Notes: generated by a model from the letters alone, not told the origin. A stretch of 64,000 nucleotides of DNA from JBQLZO01 sp052168315 (GCA_052168315.1 JBQLZO010000046.1:117028-181027), one strand, 5' to 3'. Shown: positions 32,233 through 42,217, counted from the stretch's first letter. Translations and numbers: made by a program.

Positions 32233-33936
32233 ATGGACGAGCCCGCAACCATCCCCCCGCCGCAGAGCCCGCAGCCTCTGAGCACCCGCCGGAGCACCAC
32301 GATCCCCGCATCCCATCGCGCGATCGTCGTGTTCGCCGGTGCCATGCTGGCCGGCGCTGCCCCGCTCTCTCCGGGCGCTCCCCGCGCGATGGCCGCCACC
32401 GCCGCGCAGGATGCCCATGCCGGCGAAACCCGCGACCGCATGCTCGGATCGATCGCGGAGCAGCTCGAGCATCCCAACTCCCATCGCGCCGCGGAAGCGA
32501 TCGATGCCCTGCGACGGCTCCGCGATCCGCGCCTCCGTCCGGTCTTCGTCCACCTCGCATCGACACCCGATCCCGACCGCGCCGTCAGCGCGCTGCTGGG
32601 AATGGCGGACCTCGAAGACCCCCCCCGCGTCGATGTCGTCCGGCTCGCCGAACTCTCCAACGAGAACGCCCGCGCCCACGCCGTCGGGCTCACACTCCGG
32701 CTCGGATACCTCGACTCCGCCGGGCTCACCCAGGTCGCGAACTGGCCCAAGCTGGGCGACACCCTCGAGACACTGCTCCTGGCCGAGCTGCTCGGCAAGG
32801 GGCAGGCCGTCTCACCCGCGCGACTCGCCGAACTCTCAAGATCCGAAGAACCGCTCGCGCGCACGCTCGCACAGTTACTCGAAGGCGAACTCGACGAAGA
32901 AGCCCAGCGCGCCCTCGCCGAGCAATTCCTCACAAATCTCGGCGGACGCGAACAGACCCTCGAACGCGTCCTCGAACCGATCCTCCTCTCGCTCCGCCGC
33001 GCGGGCGCAACGGGCAGCATCGCGTTCGTGCTCCGGATCGGCGAGATGCTCGAAGGCGAGCTCGCACCCGAGCGCGAGGTGCTCACAACGCTCGCTTCCC
33101 TCGACCCCGAACGCGCCAGGGCGAACTGGCATAAGGCCTACGCCGCCGCCGACTCCTCGGCCCGCCGGTTCTCCCTCGGCCTCGCCGCGCTGCACTCCGA
33201 GGGCCGCATGGGCCAACAGGCCGCGTCCATCCTCGCCGCCGCCGAAGACCCCACACTCGCCACCATCGGAGCCGCAGCCCTCGCCATCGATTCACCCCCC
33301 TCACAGTCAACGGTCGATGCGCTCATCGCCCTCCTGGACACGCGCTACGAGCAGGCCACGGGCTGGGTCGTCGACCGCGGACGCGATCTGCCCGCCGAGT
33401 GGCGCGCCCGCTTCGCCGCCCAGCTGGTTCGATACCCGGACCGCACCGCCGATCGCTCGACCCGCGGCGCCCAGCTCGCACGCGAGGGCGCACGCCTGCT
33501 CGCGCAGGACGATCCCTCGGCCCTCGGCGAGGAACTCCGGCGCATCGCCGCCGAGGGAAACAACGCCATCGTGCAGGCGATCCTCCTCGGCATCATCGAA
33601 TCCGAACGACACGGCCGCGTTTGGTCCCACACCAACGAGCCGTCCTGGCCATCCCCCCGCGCCGGCGCCATGGCAGCCATCTGCGCAGCGCTGTTCGACC
33701 TCGCCGAGCAGCAAAGCCCCCCGCCCACAACAGGCGAGCACCCGGAACAACGCGAGATCGTCTGGGAAGACTCATCACCCGAAGCCGCCGCGCTCACCTC
33801 ACGACTCATCGACGCCGCCGCCCCCGGCAGCCCGCTGGATCCGCCCGCCCGGGCACAGGCCGCATGGCTCGCACTCACCCGCCTTGAGCCCGGAGCCGAT
33901 GCATCCACGCGTCTCCTGAACCAACTTGGTCGATAA
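32233..33936 (+). CDS. Exported helical-repeat (HEAT-like) protein
   Basis: A 567-aa protein from ATG 32233. After a 30-residue hydrophilic start, a signal-like segment (about 29-54, AIVVFAGAMLAGAAPLSPGA) ends near A-M-A-A. The rest consists of paired helices with the rhythm of HEAT or related alpha-solenoid repeats: RAAEAIDALRRLRDPRLRPV, RAVSALLGMADLEDP, LAQLLEGELDEEAQRALAEQ. No catalytic motif is visible. Solenoids of this kind serve as binding scaffolds, here probably in the periplasm. It starts 56 bases after dnaA on the same strand, so it could share its transcript if the weak hairpin does not terminate. Confidence 0.8.
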   Translation: MDEPATIPPPQSPQPLSTRRSTTIPASHRAIVVFAGAMLAGAAPLSPGAPRAMAATAAQDAHAGETRDRMLGSIAEQLEHPNSHRAAEAIDALRRLRDPRLRPVFVHLASTPDPDRAVSALLGMADLEDPPRVDVVRLAELSNENARAHAVGLTLRLGYLDSAGLTQVANWPKLGDTLETLLLAELLGKGQAVSPARLAELSRSEEPLARTLAQLLEGELDEEAQRALAEQFLTNLGGREQTLERVLEPILLSLRRAGATGSIAFVLRIGEMLEGELAPEREVLTTLASLDPERARANWHKAYAAADSSARRFSLGLAALHSEGRMGQQAASILAAAEDPTLATIGAAALAIDSPPSQSTVDALIALLDTRYEQATGWVVDRGRDLPAEWRARFAAQLVRYPDRTADRSTRGAQLAREGARLLAQDDPSALGEELRRIAAEGNNAIVQAILLGIIESERHGRVWSHTNEPSWPSPRAGAMAAICAALFDLAEQQSPPPTTGEHPEQREIVWEDSSPEAAALTSRLIDAAAPGSPLDPPARAQAAWLALTRLEPGADASTRLLNQLGR

Positions 33937-34038
33937 TGAACCGGACAAAGCCGGGCCGGAGCACCCCGCGCCCCGCCCGGATCCGGTGCCGCGCCCGACC
34001 CCGCCGTTCCAGCTGACCCAGCGACCGAGGACCAATCC

Positions 34039-35199
34039 ATGCCCAGCGAAGAGATCCCGCTCTCCAAGCCCAGCCTCACCGAGATGGAAATCGACGCCGT
34101 CGTCCGCGTGCTCCGCTCCGGGCGGCTCTCCATCGGACCGGTCCAGGAACGCTTCGAAGCGCGCTTCGCCGAGATCACCGGGTGCAACCACGCCGTCGCC
34201 TGCTCATCGGGCACCGCCGCGCTCCACATGGCCCTGCTCGCGCACGGCGTCGGACCCGGCGATGAGGTCATCACCACCCCCATGGCCTTCATCGCGCCCG
34301 CCAACGCCATCCTCTATGTCGGCGCCACGCCGGTCTTCGTCGACATCGACCCCGTCTCCATGAACATGGACCCGGCCCTCGTCGAGAACGCGATCACCGA
34401 ACGCACCAAGGCCATCATCGCCGTCGAGAACTTCGGCAACCCCATGCACATGGACGCCTACCGCGCCATCGCCGACAAGCACGAGATCAGGCTGATCGAA
34501 GACTCCTGCGAGGGCCTCGGCGGACGCCACAAGGGCCGGGCCATCGGAGCGTTCGGGCACTGCGGCGTCTTCGGCTTCTACCCCAACAAGCAGATCACCA
34601 CCGGCGAGGGCGGCATGCTCGTCACCGACGACGGCCGGATCGCCGACCTCTGCCGGTCCATGCGCAACCAGGGACGCGCGATCGGCCAGGCCGGCCACGC
34701 TCCCGGCTCGTGGCTCTTCCACGAGCGGCTCGGATTCAACTACCGCATGACCGAGATCCAGGCCGCCATCGGCGAGGTCCAGATGCGCCGCCTCCCCGAA
34801 CTCATGGAGGCCCGGCAGCGCGTCGCCGACATGTATGTGCGCCGCCTCGTCGACTGCAAGCACCTCGTGCTCCCAACCGTCAACGCCGACACACTCATGT
34901 CCTGGTTCGTGTTCGTCGTCAGGCTCAACGACACCTACACACGCGCCGACCGTGACCGCATCATCGAGGGCATGCACCGGCACGAGGTCGGCTCGGCCCC
35001 CTACTTCCCCTGCATCCACCTCCAGCCGTTCTACCGCGAACGATTCGGCTTCAAGGAAGACATGTTCCCCATCGCCGAGTCCATCAGCCAGCGCACGCTC
35101 GCCCTCCCCTTCTTCCCCGGCATGAGCGAACGCGATGTCGACTTCGCTGCCTCAACACTTGAACTGATGATCTCCCGCGAAAACCTCCGCAGGGGCTGA
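34039..35199 (+). CDS. DegT/DnrJ/EryC1/StrS-family aminotransferase
   Basis: A 386-aa PLP enzyme of usual length. CSSGTAALHMAL (about 55-66) binds the cofactor phosphate, IEDSCEGLGG (about 153) holds the Asp that pairs with the pyridine nitrogen, and Lys184 in GFYPNKQITTGEGG forms the Schiff base. The family transaminates keto-sugar nucleotides on the way to amino sugars of surface polysaccharides. The C-terminal ERDVDFAA is typical. Neighbours are a convergent UbiA-type gene and a GT-C-like gene, so a surface glycan pathway is plausible, although no sugar dehydratase is present here. The substrate cannot be told. Confidence 0.94.
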   Translation: MPSEEIPLSKPSLTEMEIDAVVRVLRSGRLSIGPVQERFEARFAEITGCNHAVACSSGTAALHMALLAHGVGPGDEVITTPMAFIAPANAILYVGATPVFVDIDPVSMNMDPALVENAITERTKAIIAVENFGNPMHMDAYRAIADKHEIRLIEDSCEGLGGRHKGRAIGAFGHCGVFGFYPNKQITTGEGGMLVTDDGRIADLCRSMRNQGRAIGQAGHAPGSWLFHERLGFNYRMTEIQAAIGEVQMRRLPELMEARQRVADMYVRRLVDCKHLVLPTVNADTLMSWFVFVVRLNDTYTRADRDRIIEGMHRHEVGSAPYFPCIHLQPFYRERFGFKEDMFPIAESISQRTLALPFFPGMSERDVDFAASTLELMISRENLRRG

Positions 35200-35238
35200 C
35201 CCCTCCCCCTGCCGAATCCCCGCGCCGCACCACCATCC

Positions 35239-36276
35239 TCACGCCCCGAAGTGCCGCGCCGCGCCGATCGCCCCCAGCGTGATCCCCACGAACGCCACCC
35301 CCGCGACCTGTGAGGGGCGGTCTCGAGTCGCCAGTTCCGTCGGGTCATCGTACATGCCCCGATCGAGCAGCAGCAGCGCCCGCAGCATCGCGTAGGTCGC
35401 CGGCAGGATCGTCGCCCACAGCAGATTGAACCGCAGCGCGCCGATCGTGTAGAACTCCTCCTGGGACTGCAGGTACCCCGCGTAGGTCAGCAGCGTCGCC
35501 ACCGCCGTCGTCACCACCGCCATCTCCAGCAACTGGTCAGAGTACCGCTGCTGCACCCGGCGCACCTTCGCCGCCAGAATCGAAAGTTCCTTTGCGTCCA
35601 ATCGGCGCTCGTCCGAACCCGACGCCAGCCGCTGCAGCGCCCGGCGCTCCCCGAGACGCTTCCCGAACGCCAGGAACATCGAAAGGAACAGCACCGCATT
35701 GAGAAGCCAGGTTGATGGCGCCACCCCGATCGCAAGGCACCCCGCGATCACCCGCAGCACGAACCCGATCGACAGCGACATCACATCCGCGATCGGACGA
35801 TGCTTGATGTCCAGCGAATACAGCAGCACATTCGCCACATACAGCGCCACGACGATCCCGACCCACAACGCCGCCCACCCATCGAACACGGCCAGCGAAG
35901 CGGCAATCCCCGCGCCCGCAACCCAGCACGCCGCCGCGAGCGCCAGCGCCGCACGCGGGCTCACCGTGCCCGCCGCCAGCGGACGATGCTTCTTCCGAGG
36001 GTGCATCCGGTCCGCCTCGCGGTCCATGTAGTCGTTGACGATGTAGCACCCCGACGATGCGATCGCGAACGCCGCCGCCGCCAGCAGCGCCGGCCCGAAC
36101 GCCGCCAGCACCCCAAGGTCCGTCCCACCCGGCGCAAGCGACGCGTAGAACGGCCCAATCAACACGAACACCGACTTCGTCCACTGGTGCGGCCGCATCA
36201 GCCGGACCAGCCCCAGCACCGACGACCCCCTCGGGGCCCCATCGGTCTCGCCTGGCTGTGTCCCGCTCACGCTCAT
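35239..36276 (-). CDS. UbiA-family prenyltransferase (DPPR synthase-like)
   Basis: A 345-aa protein from ATG 36276. Eight to nine transmembrane segments surround the first aspartate motif NDYMDREADRMHPRKKHRPL (about 81-100) and a second site SLDIKHRPIADV (about 160-171). This variant motif with K-H-R-P-L matches 5-phosphoribose-1-diphosphate:decaprenyl-phosphate phosphoribosyltransferases of the UbiA superfamily, which make the lipid-linked pentose donor for cell-wall arabinan in actinobacteria. In planctomycetes the product is unknown. GAGGAG is present upstream but 13 bases from the ATG, so an upstream GTG or TTG start is possible. It is convergent with the DegT gene and divergent from the GT-C-like gene. 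Confidence 0.92.
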   Translation of the reverse strand: MSVSGTQPGETDGAPRGSSVLGLVRLMRPHQWTKSVFVLIGPFYASLAPGGTDLGVLAAFGPALLAAAAFAIASSGCYIVNDYMDREADRMHPRKKHRPLAAGTVSPRAALALAAACWVAGAGIAASLAVFDGWAALWVGIVVALYVANVLLYSLDIKHRPIADVMSLSIGFVLRVIAGCLAIGVAPSTWLLNAVLFLSMFLAFGKRLGERRALQRLASGSDERRLDAKELSILAAKVRRVQQRYSDQLLEMAVVTTAVATLLTYAGYLQSQEEFYTIGALRFNLLWATILPATYAMLRALLLLDRGMYDDPTELATRDRPSQVAGVAFVGITLGAIGAARHFGA

Positions 36277-36534
36277 GGAGAACACCAACTCCTCGCTGCC
36301 AACCCAGCCCCCCAGACAAGCCGCCCACCGCACCCGCCCATCCGCGGGACACGCCGGTGCGCCCGCATCCTACAGACCGGTCTTGATCGGCGATCGGACC
36401 ATGCTGCGCCATCCTTCGCGGCGCGCCCCGTGCTCAATGCCCATCCACTACCATCGCCCAGGGGAGCGCGAACACCGTCCCGCATCGGGCGTACTTCGTG
36501 TGCTCCACTCACGCCCGCCGCCTCGCGAGGCCCC

Positions 36535-38028
36535 ATGGAACCACCAGAACCGAGCCCGCGCGAGCCCGACTCCCAGTCCGCCGGTCCGGAGCCGGTCGCA
36601 CGGGTGCGCGCCCGCCGCAGGTTTGCCGCGCTCGCCGCCCTGTTCGTGGTCCTCGCATACCTCATCCCCGCCGCCACGCTCATCCTCACCAACGCGAGCG
36701 TCCTCAGCTCGGGGCTCCGCACCTACGACGAGATCCAGTTCCACCTCCCCACCATCGAGCAGTTCTCCTCGCAGCTCCCGGCCCCCGATCTCTCGCGCTA
36801 CGCCGTCGCCATGACGCCCGGCTATCACCTCGTCCTCGCGGTCGCCCACCGGCTCATCTCCGACGACATCCGCGCCCTCCGCCTCTTCGGAACCGTCTTC
36901 ACACTCGGGCTGCTCGCACTCCTCGGATGGTCCGTCGGATCGGCCGGGTATCGCACCCGATTCCGATGGTGGGAGGCTGGCATCCTCACCCTCCCCGTCC
37001 TCTGCTCGCCCTATGTCTTCCCGAGCGGCGTCTGGGTCGTCGCGGACAACGCCGGCTGGGTCGGCGTCGTCCTCCTCCTGTCCATCGTCCTCTCCAGGCC
37101 GCCCATCCCGCGCTACTTCGTCCTCGCCGCGATCGTCCTCGCCATCACCGTCCTGCTCCGACAGATCAATCTCTGGGCGTGCGGCCTGATCTGGCTCTGG
37201 GCCTGGATCGGCCCGCCCGACAGGGCCGGAACAACCCCGCCCTCTCGCGTCTTCGACGGGCTCCTCGCTGAGTCCCCCGACCGCGCCTCGCTCGCCATCC
37301 GGTTCAAGCGGCTCCGCGGAGCCCTGCTCGCCACCCTCCCGGCGATGCTCATCGTCCTCGCGTTCGCGTGGCTCTGGGGATGGCAACTCGTCCCGCCCGG
37401 ATTCCAGGCCGGAGCGAACGAGATCGAAGGAGCCACAGCGTACGAGACCGCCTTCAACCCCACCGCCATCGGGCTCTCGGCCCTGCTCTTCGGCGTGGCG
37501 AGCTGCTATCTCGCCGGATACCTCATACCCCGATGGTGCGCCAGCCCCACACCCATCCGGACCCGCCTCGCGCTCATCGCCATCGGCGCCGCCATCGGGC
37601 TCCTCGCCGGTGTCCTCCCAATCTCCGAGCCCACCGACCCCGGACAATCGCTCGTCCGCGCGTCGGGCTACTGGACCATCATCGACCAGTTCCCCGTGTG
37701 GGGCGGCCGCTCCCCGGTCTTCGCGCTCGGTGCCATGGTCGGCGGAATCGCCGGCGGCGCGTGGCTCGTGGTCCTCCCACCACGCCAGCGCTGGCTTCTC
37801 CTCGGATCCATCGCCGGCGTCGCCATCGCGTGTTCATCAACGCAGATGACCTGGCAACGCTACTCCGACCCCCTCATCATGATCGTCGCCGCGATGTGCG
37901 TCGTCGCAGCCCGCCCGCCGCAGGGCCTGACAGGGGCCTGGAAGCACATCGACCGCTTCGCGTGGATCGGACCCCTCCTCTTCGCCGGCATCCAGGCCAC
38001 GCTGCTCGTCACCCGGTTCGACGGCTGA
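36535..38028 (+). CDS. Polytopic membrane protein, GT-C glycosyltransferase-like
   Basis: A 497-aa protein from ATG 36535 (GAGG five bases upstream); a longer frame upstream is antisense to the UbiA gene. About eleven hydrophobic segments are seen. The first long external loop starts TYDEIQFHLPTIEQFSSQL, where the acidic D-E and the following His resemble the catalytic loop of GT-C enzymes that use polyprenyl-phosphate sugars. The C-terminus is membrane-embedded with no soluble domain. Its divergent neighbour is a UbiA enzyme that would make such a donor, which supports a pairing. A small hairpin covers the stop codon. Confidence 0.8.
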   Translation: MEPPEPSPREPDSQSAGPEPVARVRARRRFAALAALFVVLAYLIPAATLILTNASVLSSGLRTYDEIQFHLPTIEQFSSQLPAPDLSRYAVAMTPGYHLVLAVAHRLISDDIRALRLFGTVFTLGLLALLGWSVGSAGYRTRFRWWEAGILTLPVLCSPYVFPSGVWVVADNAGWVGVVLLLSIVLSRPPIPRYFVLAAIVLAITVLLRQINLWACGLIWLWAWIGPPDRAGTTPPSRVFDGLLAESPDRASLAIRFKRLRGALLATLPAMLIVLAFAWLWGWQLVPPGFQAGANEIEGATAYETAFNPTAIGLSALLFGVASCYLAGYLIPRWCASPTPIRTRLALIAIGAAIGLLAGVLPISEPTDPGQSLVRASGYWTIIDQFPVWGGRSPVFALGAMVGGIAGGAWLVVLPPRQRWLLLGSIAGVAIACSSTQMTWQRYSDPLIMIVAAMCVVAARPPQGLTGAWKHIDRFAWIGPLLFAGIQATLLVTRFDG

Positions 38029-38065
38029 ACCGCACCCACGCGGCCCATACCCGCCCATCGGCGGA

Positions 38066-39136
38066 TCACTCGCCCGCAAGCGCGCCCGTGTACACCACCG
38101 CATCCGCACGACCCGCATCAGCCTCCCTCACCACGCCCGGAGCGCCCCAGGGCTCGCTCACCATCGACACCACGAGCACATCCGCGCCATGGAGACGACC
38201 CCGCACCCGCCGAGTCAGCCCGCCATCAAAGTCCGTGTGGAACTGCCCGACCACCAGCACAACCGGGCCCGCACCACCGCGCACCAGGTCCACGGCCGTG
38301 TCCGCCATCGTCGCATCCCACACATTCTGCGACCGAAAGAAACCCGCGATCATCGGATCGTCCAAGGGGTCCGCACGATCCTCGCCCTCGCCCGCCTCCC
38401 CATCCTCCTCGTGACCGCGCCCCATCGCAGACATCACCTCGCCAAACCGACGCGCATACCCCCCATCCGCCATCCGCTCGGGATTTACCACCAGCCGACG
38501 CTGCTCCGGAGTGAACCCCTCGAAAGCATCCGCGCCCTGCAGCCGGGCCAGCCGGACATACCGCCTCGGCGCGTTCGCGCCCCGCACCGCCAGCCCGGCC
38601 CCCCGTGCCACCTCCACCATCTCCCGGTGCCCCTTGTAATTGGAGTCGGTCCGCCGCGTTCGCGTGCGGAACTCATCCTCATCGATCACCCCGGTGAGAT
38701 AATCATCGATCGCAACCTGGTCATCGCGCTCCAAGAACTCAAGCGCCAGGGCCGGCTCGCTCCTGCCCCGCAGCGCCACCACATCCTCGAACAGCGCCGC
38801 CGCCGCCGCCAGCCCCGGCTCGTGCCCGTGCACCTCCCCGATCAGGACCACATCCGCCCGCGACGCCTCCTCAACCAAGGCGCTCCACGCCGGATCCGCT
38901 CGACGACGCTCCATCGTGCCCGTCGCGTCGGCAAGCCCGGAGTCCCACGCGATCGCATGCCGCACCCGCGGCACCCGCTCCGGCGCGATCCGCTGCTCCG
39001 AACCGATCGAACACCCGCCCACACCCCCGCCGAGCACGCCCAGCAACAAGCAGACCATCGCCCACCGAAGACGCCGCCCCCCGCACGCACCCGGGGACCA
39101 TCCAATCCGTCCATCCAGCCTTTGAGAGTTCAGCAT
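38066..39136 (-). CDS. ChaN/Tiki-type haem-uptake-like lipoprotein
   Basis: A 356-aa protein from ATG 39136. The hydrophobic segment ends GGGVGGC (Cys about 42), a lipobox. The ChaN domain begins VVLIGEVHGHEPGLAAAAAL (about 95), with the Glu/His pair G-E-x-H-G-H, then ALALEFLERDDQVAIDDYL and, near the end, LVVGQFHTDFDGG, all diagnostic of this iron-regulated haem-binding lipoprotein fold shared with Tiki proteases. The role in this organism may be haem uptake or peptide hydrolysis. An acidic insertion (about 265-285) is unusual. It is divergent from the GH57 gene with a 230-base gap. Confidence 0.9.
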   Translation of the reverse strand: MLNSQRLDGRIGWSPGACGGRRLRWAMVCLLLGVLGGGVGGCSIGSEQRIAPERVPRVRHAIAWDSGLADATGTMERRRADPAWSALVEEASRADVVLIGEVHGHEPGLAAAAALFEDVVALRGRSEPALALEFLERDDQVAIDDYLTGVIDEDEFRTRTRRTDSNYKGHREMVEVARGAGLAVRGANAPRRYVRLARLQGADAFEGFTPEQRRLVVNPERMADGGYARRFGEVMSAMGRGHEEDGEAGEGEDRADPLDDPMIAGFFRSQNVWDATMADTAVDLVRGGAGPVVLVVGQFHTDFDGGLTRRVRGRLHGADVLVVSMVSEPWGAPGVVREADAGRADAVVYTGALAGE

Positions 39137-39366
39137 GGGGCCGAAGGTGAAGCCTCGCGTTCCCCGCGTCAAGCCGGGGCAGGGAATCCGCCCGCCCTTC
39201 CATCCAAACCCCTCCGGACTCCACGCATTTCCGATCGTGCCCGCCGGGCATCCCACTATGCTTCCAAACCGAGCCCCGCCGCCGGCGAACGAATCCGAGA
39301 CCCCGTCCACGCCCGCCCAGCCCCCGGGCGGACCACCCGTCGCCAAGCCCTCCGGAGAGATCGACC

Positions 39367-40653
39367 ATGGCATCCGTCGTCTTCTACTTCCAGGTCCACC
39401 AGCCGTGGCGGCTCCGGCGGTACTCGGTGTTCGACACCGATCACTTCTATTTCGATAACAACGCCAACCGCGAGATCCTCCTCAAGGTCGCCGACAAGTG
39501 CTACCGCCCCGCCACCACCCTCCTGCTCGACCTCATCAAGAAGAACAAGGGCAACTTCCGCATCTCCTACGCGCTCACCGGCACCCTGCTCGACCAGCTC
39601 GCCGAATGGGCCCCCGATGTGCTCGACCTGTTCAAGCAGATCAACGACACCGGCTGCTGCGAGTGGATCGCCGAGACCGACCAGCACTCGCTCTCCTTCC
39701 TCTACTCGCGCGAGGAATTCCGCGAGCAGGTCAACACGCACACGCAGCGGATGGTCGACCTCTTCGGCGTCACGCCCACGGTTTTCCGCAACACCGAACT
39801 CACCTACAACAACGATGTCGCCCGCGCCGTCGCCTCCATGGCCAACGCCGATGGCACGCCACGCTTCAAGGGCATGCTCGCCGAGGGCGTCGACCGCGTG
39901 CTCGGCTACCGCAAGCCGACCTATGTCTACCGCCCGCCCGATGTTGATGGCAAGCCGATGCCCTCCGCCAACGCCGACAAGCCGTTCGGGCTGCTCCTCA
40001 AGAACTACCGGCTCTCCGATGACATCGCCTTCCGCTTCGGCAACCGCGCGTGGGACGAGTGGCCCCTCACCACCGAAAAATTCGCCAAGTGGGTCCACAA
40101 CATCAACGGCGATGGCTACCTCTGCAACCTCTTCATGGACTACGAAACCCTCGGCGAGCACCAGTGGGCCGACACCGGCATCTTTGATTTCCTCGCCGAC
40201 CTCCCCCGCGCCATCTTCGATGTCAAGCGTGGCGAGAACCACTTCATCACCCCCTCCGAAGCGTTCGACCAGTTCAGCCCCGTCGGCGTCTACGACGCGC
40301 CGCACATGACCTCCTGGGCCGACACCGAACGCGACCTCTCCGCGTGGCTCGGCAACGCCATGCAGCACAACGCCATGGCCGAACTCTACAAGCTCGAAGC
40401 CCCGATCAAGGAAGCCGTCCGCCAGGCCGAGAAGTCCGGCGACAAGCAGCGCCTCGCCGAAGCCCACTACCTCCTGAACGACTGGCGCAAGCTCACCACC
40501 TCCGACCACGCCTACTACATGTGCACCAAGTACTTCGCCGATGGCGATGTCCACAAGTACTTCAACCCGTACGACTCGCCGTACGACTCCTACATCAATT
40601 TCATGAATGTGCTCGACAATGTCCGCTCTCGCGCCGGGATGGTCATGGCGTGA
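39367..40653 (+). CDS. Glycoside hydrolase family 57 (alpha-amylase/glucanotransferase)
   Basis: A 428-aa cytoplasmic enzyme with no signal peptide. The family motifs are FYFQVHQPWRLRRYS (about 6-20, HQP), CCEWIAETDQHSLSFL (about 97-112), the nucleophile Glu144 in FRNTELTYNND, and acid/base Asp258 in FMDYETLGEH. The length fits the short GH57 group of maltogenic or alpha-amylase-like enzymes rather than the branching enzymes. It acts on intracellular alpha-glucan, so it may degrade or remodel the glycogen that glgB (24948-26888) branches. The methyltransferase gene follows closely; a GTG for it would overlap this stop. Confidence 0.95.
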   Translation: MASVVFYFQVHQPWRLRRYSVFDTDHFYFDNNANREILLKVADKCYRPATTLLLDLIKKNKGNFRISYALTGTLLDQLAEWAPDVLDLFKQINDTGCCEWIAETDQHSLSFLYSREEFREQVNTHTQRMVDLFGVTPTVFRNTELTYNNDVARAVASMANADGTPRFKGMLAEGVDRVLGYRKPTYVYRPPDVDGKPMPSANADKPFGLLLKNYRLSDDIAFRFGNRAWDEWPLTTEKFAKWVHNINGDGYLCNLFMDYETLGEHQWADTGIFDFLADLPRAIFDVKRGENHFITPSEAFDQFSPVGVYDAPHMTSWADTERDLSAWLGNAMQHNAMAELYKLEAPIKEAVRQAEKSGDKQRLAEAHYLLNDWRKLTTSDHAYYMCTKYFADGDVHKYFNPYDSPYDSYINFMNVLDNVRSRAGMVMA

Positions 40654-40727
40654 ATCCGGATCCAGCCGGAACACCTCCGATCGCGCCCCGCGACCCGGGT
40701 TCACAGCCGCCACACCCGCGCCTATCA

Positions 40728-41528
40728 ATGACCGTGGCACCCGAGAACGCCATCGATCCGACCGGGCGTTTCACCGAGAGGGCCGGCGACTACGCCGCGC
40801 ACCGACCGGACTACCCCCCCGCCTGCATCGCCATGCTCGCCGCGCTGGCCGAGCAGAGCGCCGCCGCCCACAACGCCCCGCGACGCGTCGCCGACATCGG
40901 CGCGGGCACCGGCATCCTCACCCGCCAGCTCGCCGGCGCCGGGCTCCCCATCGACGCCGTCGAGCCCAACGCCGCGATGCGCAACGCCGCCGCCCCTCAC
41001 CCCCACATCACCTGGCACGATGCCACCGGAGAGCAGACCGGACTCCCCGATCGCTCGGTCGCCCTCACCGCCTGCGCCCAGGCATTCCACTGGCTCCGGC
41101 CACAAGAAGCCATCCTCGAGTTCGCGCGGATCCTTGTGCCCGGCGGACACCTCGCGATCGTCTTCAATACCATCGCGATGGACGACCCCGCCAGCGCCGC
41201 CTACCGCTCCATCCTCGAAGCCCACGCGACCGAACCGCCGCGCTCCCCACGCCCCGGCGAGGGCGAGCGGCTGGCGGTCTCCGCCATCGAACAGGCCCCC
41301 GAGTTGTTCGCCGCGCCCGAGATCCACAGATTCCCCCACGCCCAGCACCTCACCAGGGATGCCCTCATCGGACGCGCCGCCAGCGCTTCCTATGTCCCCA
41401 AGCCCGGAACACCGCAAGGCGATGCCATGGCCGCCGAACTCCGAGCGCTCCACGACCGATCGTGCCAGAACGCCACGCTCATCGCCCTCAGGTACCAGAC
41501 CATCGCAATCACCGCACGCAGGCGATGA
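40728..41528 (+). CDS. Class I SAM-dependent methyltransferase
   Basis: A 266-aa protein from ATG 40728. A GTG at 40650 overlapping the GH57 stop as GTGA is an alternative that adds 26 unconserved residues. The motif I glycine loop is VADIGAGTGILTRQLAGAGL (about 53), followed by DAVEPNAAMRNAA and ACAQAFHWLRPQEAILEFAR, which match the small-molecule methyltransferase group near UbiE/Tam. The N-terminal GRFTERAGDYAAHRPDYP is also typical of that group. The substrate is unknown. The next gene, a truncated haemoglobin, begins 42 bases downstream. Confidence 0.92.
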   Translation: MTVAPENAIDPTGRFTERAGDYAAHRPDYPPACIAMLAALAEQSAAAHNAPRRVADIGAGTGILTRQLAGAGLPIDAVEPNAAMRNAAAPHPHITWHDATGEQTGLPDRSVALTACAQAFHWLRPQEAILEFARILVPGGHLAIVFNTIAMDDPASAAYRSILEAHATEPPRSPRPGEGERLAVSAIEQAPELFAAPEIHRFPHAQHLTRDALIGRAASASYVPKPGTPQGDAMAAELRALHDRSCQNATLIALRYQTIAITARRR

Positions 41529-41570
41529 CACCCGATCACCCCCAATCCCCCGCCGGCGGTTCACCTCCAA

Positions 41571-42035
41571 ATGAGCGACCCACCCCACAACAACGCAAGC
41601 AACCCGCAGACACCGCCGACGGTGCCGATCTCAACGAGCAACGCCGCCAACCCCTGGGGCGATGCCCCCACGCCCTTCGAACAGATCGGCGGAGAGCCGG
41701 AAGTCCGCGCCCTCGTCGATGCCTTCTACGACCACGTGCGCGACGACGCCCCACGCCTCCGTGACATGCACCCTCAAGACCTGACAGAATCACGCCAGAA
41801 ACTCTTCGAGTTCGTCGTCGGCTGGCTCGGCGGCCCGCCCCTCTACATCCAGAAGCACGGCCACCCGCGCCTCCGCATGCGACACATGCCCTTCCCCATC
41901 GATCAGCACGCGGTCGACGAATGGCTCCGCTGCATGCGCGCCGCAATGGACGACAGGAAGATCGCCCACCCGCTCCGATCGTTCCTCGATTCGCGATTCG
42001 CCCACACCGCCCAATTCATGCAGAACAGAGACTGA
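41571..42035 (+). CDS. Group II truncated haemoglobin
   Basis: A 154-aa protein. The globin part (about 35-150) starts PFEQIGGEPEVRALVDAFYD and includes FEFVVGWLGGPPLYIQKHGH, then PRLRMRHMPFPI, in which the His before PRLRMRH is the proximal haem ligand region. VDEWLRCMRAAMDD carries the conserved Trp-Leu of the G helix. Group II (trHbO-type) globins bind O2 or peroxide and may have peroxidase or oxygen-transfer roles. The first 34 residues are Pro/Asn/Thr-rich and unconserved. It follows the methyltransferase by 42 bases and is probably cotranscribed. Confidence 0.95.
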   Translation: MSDPPHNNASNPQTPPTVPISTSNAANPWGDAPTPFEQIGGEPEVRALVDAFYDHVRDDAPRLRDMHPQDLTESRQKLFEFVVGWLGGPPLYIQKHGHPRLRMRHMPFPIDQHAVDEWLRCMRAAMDDRKIAHPLRSFLDSRFAHTAQFMQNRD

Positions 42036-42217
42036 CACACCCGCCCCCCGGGCGAACAACCGCTCGCGCCCCCCAACCCGCCCAGGAATCGAACAAATTC
42101 GGTTGATTGTCGCGCGGATTTCTGGAACGCCCCACGCAATCGATCACAATAGTTGTGCTGGACGCCCACGCGGGCGCTCCCTGCCCGCAAACCCCGGGGG
42201 CGAGAGGAAGGCCCATC

